64,000 bases of DNA from Debaryomyces hansenii CBS767 (GCF_000006445.2 NC_006049.2:372001-436000); one strand, 5' to 3'. Positions 36,578 to 46,111 are shown, counted from the first letter of the stretch. A program made the numbers and translations. The notes: a model not told the origin generated them from the letters alone.

Positions 36578-38140
36578 ATGGCCTCTGCAGAACCGTTTAG
36601 TACTGATGATTTTGAAAACAATAATCCATTCTCTGCTCCAAATCATGATGATCACATAAATCAGGTCGAAGAGCCAGCATATGAAGAAGAACCAATGAAT
36701 GAAGAAATAGCGGACGAACAACAAGATAATACCAATCAAGATGTGAAAGGTTACGAGAAGTTATCAGAAGAAGAGATGCGTAAGTTATTACCAGAAAGAT
36801 TTACGGATAAATATCAGATCAATATAAAGCTCACTGCAATCGAGAAGAACAAGGCCGGAAATCCAATATTGAGATTTGATGCCACGGTCAAGGGGTTGCC
36901 AAAGTTCCGTAGCGAGACGTATAAGGATATTCGTCGTACGTACAATGAAATTGTGAAGTTTAACAAGTACTTGACTGTTTCTAACTTGGAAGTATTTGTG
37001 CCAGTTATTCCTCTGGCAATTACATCATATCCCGCAAACGGGGAGGACGAAGCGAAGCAATTGCATAGCATATGGCAAGAATGGTTTAATAGGATTACAA
37101 GTAATCCAATATTGATTCGGGATGAAGAATTCGTGTATTTTATTGAAAATGATTTTGGATATTCCGTTATCAATAGTGGCCGTAAATCATCGGTTGCCAG
37201 TGGTTTGGTTCGTAGGACTTTGAAACAATTGGCGATTCCTTACGATCCATATGAAGAGTTAGCTGAGTTTAGGCCTTTAATTAAGTCGTCTTATTTGATT
37301 TGCCAGAAATTGCATAAAATATTGGACAGGAGTTCCAAGGCTGAAAAACAATTATCACTTCACATCAATGAGTTGGCGACGAAGCTAAACAATTTATCGG
37401 AATTTGAGATTATACATCCAGGAATGAAAAACATGTGGGAGAAACTTTCAAGAGTAACAACTATTCAGTCAGATTTGACTTTGATTCAACTGATTAATGA
37501 TATGGGTAGTTTGGGAGATGGAATCCAGACCTTAATCAATGATTTCTATGAAATTAAAGAAGCGCTCACGAATCGTCATTTGATAATGAGGGAATTATTG
37601 CAAGCAGAGACTCAAACGAAAACAAAACACTATCAAGCTACCAAAATTAAGAACAAATCCGCGTTGGATCCTATAAAAGTTGACGAAGCTATAAGATCTT
37701 TAGAGTATGCGACCAAGACCGAAGAGTCACTTAATTTACAAATAAAGAGGATTTCGGGTGAGATGTTGTACGAAAAGGAAGAAGTGCTAAACCACGTTGA
37801 CCAGAAATTTCAAAAAATGTTTAAAACGTATACATTAAACAGAGTCGATCAGCATAGAAAGATCCTCAAGCATTTGGAGCATATACGATTAGACATTAGG
37901 ATCATTGATGAAAAAGGTGGTTTATCGAGATTAAACAGAGACAATTTGAGCAATTTGAAGCACAACTTGACCCAGTCCCAGTCAAACAACGGCGATTCGT
38001 GGTCCTCCAGAACCTTCAGATCATTAAAAAATGACAGAGAAGCGCAAAAGGAAGTATCAAAAAATCAAAACAATTCAAAAGACGACAATGTTGTGGATGC
38101 CAAGCGTGCAGCTAGTATCTTGGGAGTTGCTACGTTTTAG
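36578..38140 (+). CDS. VPS17: Retromer SNX-BAR subunit Vps17
   Basis: Vps17 dimerises with Vps5 to form the membrane-bending part of retromer, returning Vps10 and other cargo from endosome to Golgi. 520 residues (yeast 551). An acidic N-terminus with an NNPF motif precedes the PX domain at about residues 75-195 (YQINIKLTAIEKNKAGNPIL; FRSETYKDIRRTYNEIVKF; FVPVIPLAITSYPANGED). The BAR domain helices run from about 235 to 455 (LIKSSYLICQKLHKILDRSS … LNHVDQKFQKMFKTYTLNRV). The PX domain lacks an obvious RR/KY phosphoinositide pair, as in yeast Vps17. The related SNX-BAR Vin1 is a less likely alternative. Confidence 0.87.
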   Translation: MASAEPFSTDDFENNNPFSAPNHDDHINQVEEPAYEEEPMNEEIADEQQDNTNQDVKGYEKLSEEEMRKLLPERFTDKYQINIKLTAIEKNKAGNPILRFDATVKGLPKFRSETYKDIRRTYNEIVKFNKYLTVSNLEVFVPVIPLAITSYPANGEDEAKQLHSIWQEWFNRITSNPILIRDEEFVYFIENDFGYSVINSGRKSSVASGLVRRTLKQLAIPYDPYEELAEFRPLIKSSYLICQKLHKILDRSSKAEKQLSLHINELATKLNNLSEFEIIHPGMKNMWEKLSRVTTIQSDLTLIQLINDMGSLGDGIQTLINDFYEIKEALTNRHLIMRELLQAETQTKTKHYQATKIKNKSALDPIKVDEAIRSLEYATKTEESLNLQIKRISGEMLYEKEEVLNHVDQKFQKMFKTYTLNRVDQHRKILKHLEHIRLDIRIIDEKGGLSRLNRDNLSNLKHNLTQSQSNNGDSWSSRTFRSLKNDREAQKEVSKNQNNSKDDNVVDAKRAASILGVATF

Positions 38141-38176
38141 TGTTGTCATAATTATATATATTTAGAAAATATTTAT

Positions 38177-38863
38177 TTAGTTAACTAAGTATCTCTTCTC
38201 AGCTTCCTTCCAGTTAATAACCTTCCAGATAGCCTTGAAGTAATCAGCTTTAACGTTTTGGTACTGTAAGTAGTAGGCGTGTTCCCAAGCATCAATTGCA
38301 AGCAATGGAACTAATGGTCCCGTAACAGTGTCTTGGTTGTAAGTAGTAACAACATCTAAGGATCCACCATTTTCCTTGTTCTTGACAAGGAAGGCCCATC
38401 CAGAACCTTGAATACCGGCCAATTTAGCGTTGGCGATCGATTGCAAGTTCTCGATCGATCCGTATTGAGCAGCAATTCTTTGTGCCAATTCAGAGTCCGA
38501 CGATGGTGGTTCACCACCACCTTGCTTTTCTGGTGCCAAGTTCTTCCAGAACAAACAATGGTTGGTGTATCCACCACCATGGAAGTTGATGTTCTTTTGT
38601 AATTCAATGGTCTTCTTGACTTCGCCCTTAGACTTAGCTTCGGCTTGTTGCTCAATTGCTGTGTTGTAACCATTGACATAAGTTTGATGGTGCTTGGTGT
38701 AATGTAATTCGTTGATTTGTCCAGAAATGTGTGGTTCTAATGCACCAAAGTCCCAGTCCAAATCTGGCAATGAAATCTTAGTTCTAACTGCTCCAATTGT
38801 GCTCTTAGCAGCGGTATTTGAGAATCCACGAGAAACTGTATTTCTTAAAGTAGATGAAAGCAT
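38177..38863 (-). CDS. SOD2: Mitochondrial manganese superoxide dismutase
   Basis: Matrix Mn-SOD that dismutates superoxide. 228 residues with an N-terminal presequence of about 25 residues (MLSSTLRNTVSRGFSNTAAK). Metal ligands lie in NELHYTKHHQTYVNGYN (His), NFHGGGYTNHCLFWKNLAP (His of TNHCLFW), and DAWEHAYYLQY (Asp and His). The GGGYTNHCLFW form is typical of fungal mitochondrial enzymes. The start at 38863 (first ATG) gives a normal presequence; the frame upstream starts with TTG at 38893. CTG codons are absent, as expected for a highly expressed gene. Confidence 0.97.
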   Translation of the reverse strand: MLSSTLRNTVSRGFSNTAAKSTIGAVRTKISLPDLDWDFGALEPHISGQINELHYTKHHQTYVNGYNTAIEQQAEAKSKGEVKKTIELQKNINFHGGGYTNHCLFWKNLAPEKQGGGEPPSSDSELAQRIAAQYGSIENLQSIANAKLAGIQGSGWAFLVKNKENGGSLDVVTTYNQDTVTGPLVPLLAIDAWEHAYYLQYQNVKADYFKAIWKVINWKEAEKRYLVN

Positions 38864-39341
38864 TATTATTCTTATCTTATGATTATCACTCAACTATTGA
38901 ATTAATGTTAATGAGAGAAAAAGTCTTCCTTATATACTATTTATGATTGCGATTTATATGAATGCATATTTAATTGGTTGCGCTGCTCGTCGCATATACA
39001 CGACCGGATTATTAATAGTAGGAAGTCCTTAGATTTAGGAAGGATCTGTAGGTGGTTCGTAAATGGAGGGCCCAAACAATAACGGTCCTGTAGAAGCATC
39101 TTATACAGCTTTAAGTGAGGTACTACGGGGGAATTTGGTATAGTTAAAAAGAAATGCGTAGTCTGTAGCTATACGTATGGAAAGTTTTCATTTGGCCGTT
39201 TGACGAATTGTCCAACCACGGGGACCAAAAGTCACCGGGACAGTGGAGATGTGGGAGGATGGGACCAGGATGACACTAGTTAGGGTAGTAAGGGACTAAG
39301 AAGGTCTAATACGGAACTAGGAAGGGAGTAGAAAAAAAAAT
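38864..39341. other. SOD2 promoter and DID2 3' flank, purine-rich on the plus strand
   Basis: No ORF. The distal part, about 39216-39340, is strikingly purine/G-rich on the plus strand (many GGGA/GGGAC runs), ending in a poly-A stretch next to the DID2 stop. Confidence 0.55.
38930..38977 (-). promoter_or_regulatory. SOD2 core promoter: CCAAT box and TATATAAG
   Basis: On the minus strand CCAAT at 38977-38973 (about 110 bp from the ATG) and TATATAAG at about 38937-38930 (about 70 bp). A CCAAT box suggests Hap-complex control of this respiratory/oxidative-stress gene; inferred from motif only. Confidence 0.45.
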
Positions 39342-39944
39342 TCAGTTCCGCAATGCTCTCAATCTCTCGGCCAACTGGTCTTCTTTTTCTTCGGTCATAT
39401 TGGCCGTTGGAGGAGCAGACACTTCGACGTTGGTTTCGTTGAGACCCTGTTTCATTTCGATGCCCGCCTGGTCCGCGATCTGGTTCATGAGCTCGTCCAC
39501 TTCTTCCTGTGGGGTGGTCAACGCATTGACGTTGTTGGTGGCACCCTCGTAGTAATTGGTCGCCGCATCCAAATCTTCAAATTGGTTCTCAAACTTGTCC
39601 ATCACCACTGAGATTCGCTCGAGATTCATGGTCTGGAGCGCCTTATCCATGCCCTTGATCACCTGGGTCATATTGCCCGTCACCGATCTCATGGTCACCG
39701 CTGTTTGGACCCTCGACGCAACCGCATCTATTCTCGATGCCAATCTCAACAAGTTCACTCTTTCGTTGGACTTTCTTATAGCATTTTGCGCATACAACAG
39801 CGCAATATCATTATTACCTTGCATCATCGCCTTCTTGGTTTTGGCCTTCTCTTGTAATTCCTCCTTCGCAGCTTTCGACGCCTGTCTGTTAAGCTGTTTC
39901 GCCGTAAATTTAAGTTGAAACAACGATTGCTCTAACCCTGCCAT
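39342..39944 (-). CDS. DID2: ESCRT-III-associated protein Did2 (CHMP1/Vps46)
   Basis: Did2 recruits and regulates the AAA ATPase Vps4 for ESCRT-III disassembly at multivesicular bodies. 200 residues (yeast 204). The basic N-terminal helical hairpin (FQLKFTAKQLNRQASKAAKE … ALLYAQNAIRKSNERVNLLR) forms the Snf7 core. An acidic C-terminal half ends in the MIT-interacting motif DQLAERLRALRN (MIM1 pattern LxxRLxxL). The start at 39944 gives the usual MAGLE- N-terminus. Confidence 0.95.
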   Translation of the reverse strand: MAGLEQSLFQLKFTAKQLNRQASKAAKEELQEKAKTKKAMMQGNNDIALLYAQNAIRKSNERVNLLRLASRIDAVASRVQTAVTMRSVTGNMTQVIKGMDKALQTMNLERISVVMDKFENQFEDLDAATNYYEGATNNVNALTTPQEEVDELMNQIADQAGIEMKQGLNETNVEVSAPPTANMTEEKEDQLAERLRALRN

Positions 39945-40056
39945 TATAATGTCTATACTTCTTTATATTCTTTGATTCTCCGGCCAAATGATCTCCCTAT
40001 TAGCTTAGTCTTATCAACAACTGAGAATACAAAAATCTTGCCATGGTCATATCGAT

Positions 40057-40062
40057 CACGTG
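40057..40062. promoter_or_regulatory. CACGTG E-box upstream of DID2
   Basis: ATCACGTGTC context, 113-118 bp before the DID2 ATG (39944). It also lies just beyond the 3' end of the neighbouring TPR gene. Confidence 0.4.
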
Positions 40063-40126
40063 TCTCGTCTTACGTCTACAAGATTAACCATAAAATGGAT
40101 GGATTGATTACCTATGTAATGTGTAT

Positions 40127-42163
40127 CTAGTCGAGATCTCCTGAGAACTCTGGCATGTCCGTGTCTTCATCGGAACGAGGAGCAGAGTTACCTCTTTGCT
40201 GGCCGTTATTCTCGGCAGCGGCATTGTCGGATCTTGAATTTTGGTCAGTGTTCAAGTCTTGGGATCCAATAACAATATGGCCTTCACCGCTCTGGTTATT
40301 GAATGACTGGGAGAGGATGTTTCCAATACTGCCAGCCATGTTCTCAGGCATTATTCCTCGTAAAACATCACGCACGACGTTTCTGCCGGCCATTGGCGAC
40401 TGGTTGCGAGGTTCGCTGGCGTTGGTGGAAGTGCCCGAGCCCGATCCCGTACCGGCTGGTTCGCTAGGGTTGCGGTTGACGTTATTATCGTTACCTGGCC
40501 TATTCTCAGGACCGGGGGTATTATCGGTTGGGATATCAATAGAAATCAGGCCAGTTCCTTCAAACATGTCCCCGAAATCATTTAGGAAACCACGCATCCC
40601 CGACGCAGCATTGCGTGGACCCTGTGGTCTTGTAGCATTCGTACCAGCCTGGCCATTCGCTGCGTCACGGTTTCTAGTGACCCTTTCGAAAGAGGTGATA
40701 GGGGTTGCTGGGAGCGTGATTGCGGACGCTTCGATACCGCTATTGGCAAGCATGTTTTGAGCCACATCTTGGTTGAGAATACTAGGTCTTGTACGGTTGA
40801 GCCTTTCTGCGGTAGGTCTGAAGGCAGAATCTTCCGCACTTGCCGAGTATGTGAAATATTGCATATCCTCGTTAGATGCCGATGCTCTCAATTTAGCTAG
40901 AATAGAGCGCACGTTACTGACAGTAGACTTGATCTCTAGCGTAGGCTCCCTTTGTTGGTAAGCACGCTTTTCTGTAAGAATAATCGCTTGGATTAATCTT
41001 TCCACAAATTGCGGCAAAATAGTTGCAAGCTTATTCTCTTGATATTCAACTACGAAAGCTTTGTTTTCATCTAACGGGAAATTCTCCGGTAAGATCTCAC
41101 CTATTGCAGATTTCAATGACATCAAGTAACATTTTAAAGCAACCAAACTTGTGCCCATATAGAGATGACAATAACCCAATTGAACCCAGGCAGCAGTGAA
41201 TGTTCTATCGTAGTTGACTGCCTCATTTAAGTCTGTTATAGCTTCAGGGAAACAATTGAGCCCAATGTATGCTATGGCTCTGTTAGTCAAGAGTTGGGGA
41301 ATGTTATTGGCAGTTGATAAGGAACACAAATTAATGGCATTTGTATAAGTTTGAATAGACTGCGCATATGACAGGCTAGACATAAGGTTGTTACCTTGTT
41401 CTCTGAGGGTATTGATCAACTTAATGTTTGTCTCTTTATTTACTAGGTCGGAAGATGTCATTTCAAGGTAAGTTATCACCATATGTTTGAACCCTTCATA
41501 AAAGTCTTGTAGTGATAATGACGGGTACGTACCATCTCTTAACTCATTTACCACACCATCAATCTTTATGATCGAGCTTTCAGGTAGTTGTAATACACCA
41601 GACAAGTTTGATACTAGACCGCTAAGGTATTCAGCAACATAAAGCGTGGTAATATCAGAATCTTCTAAAGACGAGCCCCCATTCCATAAGCTGTTCTTGT
41701 GAATCTTCAAGGTATTCCTCAATAGCACTTCAAACTTCAATCCCAATTCCGATTCACGCTCCGCAACAAGCCAGAAAGGTACCCTGTCCTTACTCGTATC
41801 ACGCTCTATCTTTTCAATGATCTCTTTGGTTTTCAACTTACTAGGTATGTCAAACGAGCTCAGCTTAGGTCCCAAAAGTAAATCTTCAAAGTTATATGCC
41901 AAAGAATTAGCGAAGCTTCCATTCGTTCTGTTCGCCTTAATATCTTCTTCTCTATAATGCATCAATATCTTCTTGAATATAACCTGGTTCACATGCTGAA
42001 TATAATATACGACATCTTGGGCCTTGATATTAGCCTCGGTTGGATCGCCTTGTGAGACTTGTTGGTATAACTTGGATTCAACGCTAACCAAATGCTGTTT
42101 CATGGCTAGAGCGAATGCATAGTTAAATGCCGACTCATTTGATCGAGAATATATAGGTTGCAT
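40127..42163 (-). CDS. TPR-domain protein of unknown function (678 residues)
   Basis: The middle of the protein carries at least three TPR-like units resembling Sgt2: LREQGNNLMSSLSYAQSIQT (about residue 258), LLTNRAIAYIGLNCFPEAIT (about 292) and FTAAWVQLGYCHLYMGTSLV (about 325). A long N-terminal helical region (1-250) contains no family I recognise. The C-terminal 250 residues are rich in Asn, Gly, Pro and Arg, with a short hydrophobic block MRGFLNDFGDMFEGTGL. It looks like a co-chaperone or adaptor that binds Hsp tails through TPRs, but there is no direct evidence. It is not the window's SGT2 (7277) and shows no ubiquitin-like or J domain. Divergent from MIX23. Confidence 0.7.
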   Translation of the reverse strand: MQPIYSRSNESAFNYAFALAMKQHLVSVESKLYQQVSQGDPTEANIKAQDVVYYIQHVNQVIFKKILMHYREEDIKANRTNGSFANSLAYNFEDLLLGPKLSSFDIPSKLKTKEIIEKIERDTSKDRVPFWLVAERESELGLKFEVLLRNTLKIHKNSLWNGGSSLEDSDITTLYVAEYLSGLVSNLSGVLQLPESSIIKIDGVVNELRDGTYPSLSLQDFYEGFKHMVITYLEMTSSDLVNKETNIKLINTLREQGNNLMSSLSYAQSIQTYTNAINLCSLSTANNIPQLLTNRAIAYIGLNCFPEAITDLNEAVNYDRTFTAAWVQLGYCHLYMGTSLVALKCYLMSLKSAIGEILPENFPLDENKAFVVEYQENKLATILPQFVERLIQAIILTEKRAYQQREPTLEIKSTVSNVRSILAKLRASASNEDMQYFTYSASAEDSAFRPTAERLNRTRPSILNQDVAQNMLANSGIEASAITLPATPITSFERVTRNRDAANGQAGTNATRPQGPRNAASGMRGFLNDFGDMFEGTGLISIDIPTDNTPGPENRPGNDNNVNRNPSEPAGTGSGSGTSTNASEPRNQSPMAGRNVVRDVLRGIMPENMAGSIGNILSQSFNNQSGEGHIVIGSQDLNTDQNSRSDNAAAENNGQQRGNSAPRSDEDTDMPEFSGDLD

Positions 42164-42330
42164 TATCTTTTATTCTCTATATTCAAGAAAAAGTGGTTAT
42201 TGCTAAGTCAACCTTCTAAAATCGATTTGTCGCCCTCAGTGCGATCTTAGGTCGATCTCACCAAGTACGAAATAGAGAAAGAAAGAACAGCTAAAGTACT
42301 ATAGATACATTAAGGACTAATAAAGGAATA

Positions 42331-42843
42331 ATGGCATATAAAGAATCAGTAACCCCCAAATCATTGCTTACACCAGAAAATTGTCACTCGTCATCTCGTA
42401 TACGGGCTTTTCTTCGTCTCTCTAGAATAGCTACAGATGATACTATCAGACAACATTTGAACGAGGTTAAATCTAGTAAAGAATGTGACAATTACTTCGA
42501 ATCAAAAATAGTACCTCAGTGGGAGGCCAGAGCATCGATAATTCAGTACTGTAACGATTATGCCATCCATTTGAGACAAGAAACAACCAAAGGCAATACG
42601 GTGATGCAGAGCAGCAAGCAAGATCTCGAATCATTTGACCTCCGGGTTGATCCTTATGCAGTGAAGAAATACAATCAGCAATTGGAAGGGCAATACTCGC
42701 AGTGTAATTCAATTGACAACTGGGTGAAGAATGAGAGGGTGGTAGAAGATATTATACGGGAACAGACGGTTGATGTGCTCAATGATAAATGTTATTACCA
42801 AGACTGGATAGAGGAATTTAAGAAATTAAAAAATTTAGCTTGA
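42331..42843 (+). CDS. MIX23: Mitochondrial intermembrane-space protein Mix23 (CCDC58 family)
   Basis: Mix23 is a Cys-containing intermembrane-space protein that supports protein import under stress. 170 residues. The family pattern is visible: IRAFLRLSRIATDDTIRQHL (residues about 24-43), a Cys in the following helix (ECDNYF), a W-E-A-R-x-S-I-I-x-x-C segment, and the conserved C-terminal block VVEDIIREQTVDVLNDKCYY. There is no cleavable presequence, in line with Mia40-type import. The family match rests on these blocks; function is taken from yeast/human relatives. Confidence 0.8.
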   Translation: MAYKESVTPKSLLTPENCHSSSRIRAFLRLSRIATDDTIRQHLNEVKSSKECDNYFESKIVPQWEARASIIQYCNDYAIHLRQETTKGNTVMQSSKQDLESFDLRVDPYAVKKYNQQLEGQYSQCNSIDNWVKNERVVEDIIREQTVDVLNDKCYYQDWIEEFKKLKNLA

Positions 42844-43040
42844 ATATATTCGAAATAGCGTTATATATGTATATGTATGTAAATAGTTGCACTTGATAAA
42901 CATTAGTGTAAATTAAAGAAACATGTAATTGCTTTATTTGGTACATTTTCAATATATGTCATTGCATGCAAAGAAAAAAAACTGGATTAAACTAATAATA
43001 CATATGTGGAAAGTAGCGTAAAGATTGTAATAATACGGGG

Positions 43041-45698
43041 TTACTTGTGGGCCGCGGCAGCGGCAGCATAAGCCAATTTACTGGCATTCTTAGGCACACT
43101 TGAAGAAGTCTCTGACCTTGTACTACTCGAGCTAGGTACCTTTTGTTTTGGCTTCTTGCCTGGTACTTTCTGCGTTTGTTTCGGAGCGTTTTTGGTTTTA
43201 CCATTCCTGTTGGATGTTTTATTAGTATCTACCATTTCCTTAGCCATGAGAAGGCAATCAATCCACCCGTAATTTTTACCGAGTTTGATTTCGTGTCCAT
43301 CTTTATCGAGAACCTTTACAGATTCCTTGATTAAAGGAGAGTTCATATCGCTGACTCTTTTAAGGAATATCAAATCACCCTTCTCTCTTATTAACTCCAA
43401 AATAAGATAGCCATATACCTCTTGTCCTTCTTCAATACTTCCATCTTCATCTTCAACGCTGATACTTTCGAATTCGTAGTCATACATCAGATAATCTCCA
43501 CCTTGATTTGCTTTCAAATCAACCATCATCACATTAAGAGAGCCATCAATAAAAAATACTCGAGCTTGGTTTGTTATCACCGTAATGACAGGTACTGATG
43601 TCCTCTCTAAGGTGTTGTTGAATCTGGTGATCAAATCATCAATCATGGAATCATCTAACAGCTGAGAAGTGTCTCTATTTACTTCTTTATTACTTAAAGT
43701 CAGTCTCAAGATGACATCCATCTTTAAAATTTTCTCAGTAGGTTCAAGTAAGCCATGAATTTCCCTGAACTTTATACTTTGATCAGTGTATGTCTCACTA
43801 GGCTTCTCATTAGTAGTTGAGGAATTGCCATTCATTTTTGATGGTGGTTCTCTTGTACTACTGGTCTTTTTCACAAATTTAGTTGAATCTTGTTGAGGTG
43901 ATCTAGGCCTTGATACGGGGGGTGATGGACGTTGGAAGCTGTTGCGTTCTACAGGCGAATTTCTGTTCATCTGAGGTATTGTTGGAGAAGTATTGTTTCT
44001 CTGAGAAACGTTTGCAGCAGCAGCAGCAGCTGCATATGATGGTTGGATCACTTGAGGAGTAGTCTGCTGTTGCTGTTGTTGTTGTTGCTGGTTTGGCGCT
44101 TGGGCGAATTGTTGGCCTTGCTGTGCTGAAGGTCCTGGCTGCGAGTTCGATTTATTATAAAATTGAGTTGATCCTGTCGAATATTGTCTATTATGAAAAT
44201 TTCTTGCTTGCTGCGAACTAGCTATACCAGCAAATGCAGTGTTAGAACGTAAATTTGCACGTTGACCTTTATTTGCGTCCGGTGATGGGTTAGGCTTAGG
44301 AAATCCATGTTCAGCTTCTGGAGTTCTAGGAGTGTTTGCCATATTTAGTCTCGCGATATTGTTCATCCCATTATTCATCTGTGGAACGACGGGGGCACTA
44401 TTTTGACGTTGCTTCTGCATGGGACGTTGACTGAATTGACCCGATGCAGGTGACTTATAATTGTTTGTTAATGGAGGAGTCAATGGAACTTCCGCTGAAG
44501 CACTTGTGGGAGGCATAAAATTCTTCTTTATTTTTGTTGCCGGCTGATAAGTCTTTGATCCCACAGATGGGATCAAATTCAAGTCCAACTGTTGAATCTG
44601 TGAATGTAGTTGCTGGTGTGAAGAGGATTTGTTCATATTTCTATTCGATCCAGTCTTCATAGCTGGTATATACGGGGATGCCGAAGGGGTTGGCAACGAA
44701 CTGCTTGTTCCATTCTCCGAGTTGTAAGGCTCGATTCTTGGAACTTTACGTCCCCAAATATAAGTCTGGTCCGCCCAATGTATATCACTGAACCATCTAC
44801 TAGCCATAATTTGGGGGATTGTAAGTCTTTGCAGGGGTTCAGCTACTAACAATTGGTCGATAATAGTTACAACATCTGGTGGGACTGCATTAGGACGATA
44901 TTTGTATTCAACGTTGATAATCTTTTCAAATGTCAAATATTCAGTAGAGCCTTTAAATGGTGGATTACCATGGAAAAATTGGTACAAGATGCAACCGAGT
45001 GCCCATACGTCGGATTCGATCCCACACAAATTATGCTTTAATAATTCAGGAGATACATATTCCGCAGTTCCCACAAAGGAACCCCTGCGGTCGTGGTCAT
45101 GGTGGCCGTTGTTGGATTCTTGGTTTATGCCCTTATAATCGATTTTCTCGCCTGATTCGTCAGAAGTGTTACCAAGGAGCTTTGCAGCCCCGAAATCAGT
45201 AATCTTCAAGTTGAAATCATGGCCCACCAAGATATTTTCCGGCTTCAAATCTCTGTGAATTACTCCCTTCAGGTGAATGAAGCTCACTGCATCCAATATC
45301 TGGCTCATATAGAACTTCAGGACCGACTCTGACAAGGATCCAAATTTTCGGATAATGGAGAGTAACTCTCCGTATTCTGCAAAGTCCAACACAAAAAAGA
45401 GACTGCTTTCATCCTGGAAGGTATAATACAACTGTACGATCCCCGGGTGCTGCTGTCCCAACCTATGTAACGTAGTTTTCTCGATATTCACATATTTGAT
45501 CTTATCTTCCTTAACAACATGTCTCTTCGAAAGCACCTTGATAGCGTATGTTTTGTTGCTATGAACATCAAGTGCAGAAAACACCGTAGAGTACGATCCT
45601 TCCCCAATCCGGGTTCCAAATTGATAATCTTTAACTGTTTTTTTTTTGAGTACGGGTCCATTACCATTTGGTTGGTGGCTACCTATTGGTCCCGACAT
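43041..45698 (-). CDS. PKH1/PKH2: PDK1-type kinase Pkh1/Pkh2
   Basis: Sphingolipid-responsive kinase that phosphorylates the activation loops of Ypk1/2, Pkc1 and Sch9, controlling eisosomes and cell-wall integrity. 885 residues. The kinase domain spans about 25-310: Gly-loop GEGSYSTVF, Lys in YAIKVLSKR, catalytic HRDLKPEN, DFGAAK, and the PDK1 activation loop RRGSFVGTAEYVSPE. The linker is rich in Ser/Pro/Gln, with a poly-Gln tract and an Ala run. A C-terminal PH-like region lies around 645-800 (ILKMDVILRLTLSNKEVNRD … KNYGWIDCLLMAKEM). The tail is basic and ends in an Ala-rich stretch. It corresponds to the pre-duplication ancestor of PKH1/PKH2. Confidence 0.9.
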   Translation of the reverse strand: MSGPIGSHQPNGNGPVLKKKTVKDYQFGTRIGEGSYSTVFSALDVHSNKTYAIKVLSKRHVVKEDKIKYVNIEKTTLHRLGQQHPGIVQLYYTFQDESSLFFVLDFAEYGELLSIIRKFGSLSESVLKFYMSQILDAVSFIHLKGVIHRDLKPENILVGHDFNLKITDFGAAKLLGNTSDESGEKIDYKGINQESNNGHHDHDRRGSFVGTAEYVSPELLKHNLCGIESDVWALGCILYQFFHGNPPFKGSTEYLTFEKIINVEYKYRPNAVPPDVVTIIDQLLVAEPLQRLTIPQIMASRWFSDIHWADQTYIWGRKVPRIEPYNSENGTSSSLPTPSASPYIPAMKTGSNRNMNKSSSHQQLHSQIQQLDLNLIPSVGSKTYQPATKIKKNFMPPTSASAEVPLTPPLTNNYKSPASGQFSQRPMQKQRQNSAPVVPQMNNGMNNIARLNMANTPRTPEAEHGFPKPNPSPDANKGQRANLRSNTAFAGIASSQQARNFHNRQYSTGSTQFYNKSNSQPGPSAQQGQQFAQAPNQQQQQQQQQTTPQVIQPSYAAAAAAANVSQRNNTSPTIPQMNRNSPVERNSFQRPSPPVSRPRSPQQDSTKFVKKTSSTREPPSKMNGNSSTTNEKPSETYTDQSIKFREIHGLLEPTEKILKMDVILRLTLSNKEVNRDTSQLLDDSMIDDLITRFNNTLERTSVPVITVITNQARVFFIDGSLNVMMVDLKANQGGDYLMYDYEFESISVEDEDGSIEEGQEVYGYLILELIREKGDLIFLKRVSDMNSPLIKESVKVLDKDGHEIKLGKNYGWIDCLLMAKEMVDTNKTSNRNGKTKNAPKQTQKVPGKKPKQKVPSSSSTRSETSSSVPKNASKLAYAAAAAAHK
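44060..44100. repeat. Trinucleotide (poly-Gln) tract in the PKH gene
   Basis: CTG/TTG repeats on plus (CAG/CAA on minus) encode a run of about eight Gln next to further Q-rich sequence. Probably length-variable between strains. Confidence 0.7.
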
Positions 45699-45969
45699 AG
45701 CCAGTTTTGAAATATTAAGATCAACACTGAACGAGCTAAAAAGATATTAACGACTGCTGTTAAGCAATATGATACTACTGATTCAACTGACTCAAAATAT
45801 GCTCCGAAATAGCTAAACTGTTTTGTCGAAATACCACTTCTCTTTACTATACTACTGCTTTGCCTACGAGTGGCTCGCGTATGTTGACATTCCAAAAGTG
45901 GATTTGTGTCACCTCAGAATCAAAGACAATACTACGATAATTCCAAGCCATGTCATCAGACTGTGCATG

Positions 45970-46111
45970 TTAAAAATGTCTGTTTTTAGTTAGAATAACA
46001 TAATAGATAGCCAAGACGACAGGGAAAGCGTTAATTACAATGTAGTTTGTAGCTACCTTCTGAATGTAGATACGAGCGAATTTTGTCCTTTACAATAATT
46101 GGTGCTGGCAT
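45970..46111 (-). pseudogene. Small membrane-protein ORF split by a +1 shift in an A4 run (46 codons if joined)
   Basis: On the minus strand an ATG at 46111 opens MPAPIIVKDK…, which stays in frame only to a TAA after 26 codons. If one A of the AAAA run at 46084-46081 is skipped, the frame continues through FARIYIQKVATNY and a hydrophobic segment (IVINAFPVVLAIYYVIL) to TKNRHF and a TAA at 45972-45970. Codons on both sides are preferred yeast codons (TTC, GCT, GTC, TTG, ATC), which is unlikely for non-coding DNA. It may be a real small mitochondrial/ER subunit with a sequencing or assembly error, a recent frameshift, or +1 frameshifting. No homologue recognised. It lies between the PKH and OCT1 promoters. 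Confidence 0.5.

Noticed and set aside
3435..38140. Functional pairing of VRL1 and VPS17 as a VINE-type cluster
   Set aside because: They are 29 kb apart, and the SNX-BAR here looks like retromer Vps17 instead of Vin1, so linkage is probably chance.
38864..38893. Ten-codon N-terminal extension of SOD2
   Set aside because: It begins with TTG, not ATG; the ATG at 38863 gives a normal mitochondrial presequence.
40155..40760. 201-codon plus-strand frame opposite the TPR gene C-terminus
   Set aside because: Shadow of a low-complexity coding region; no independent coding signal.
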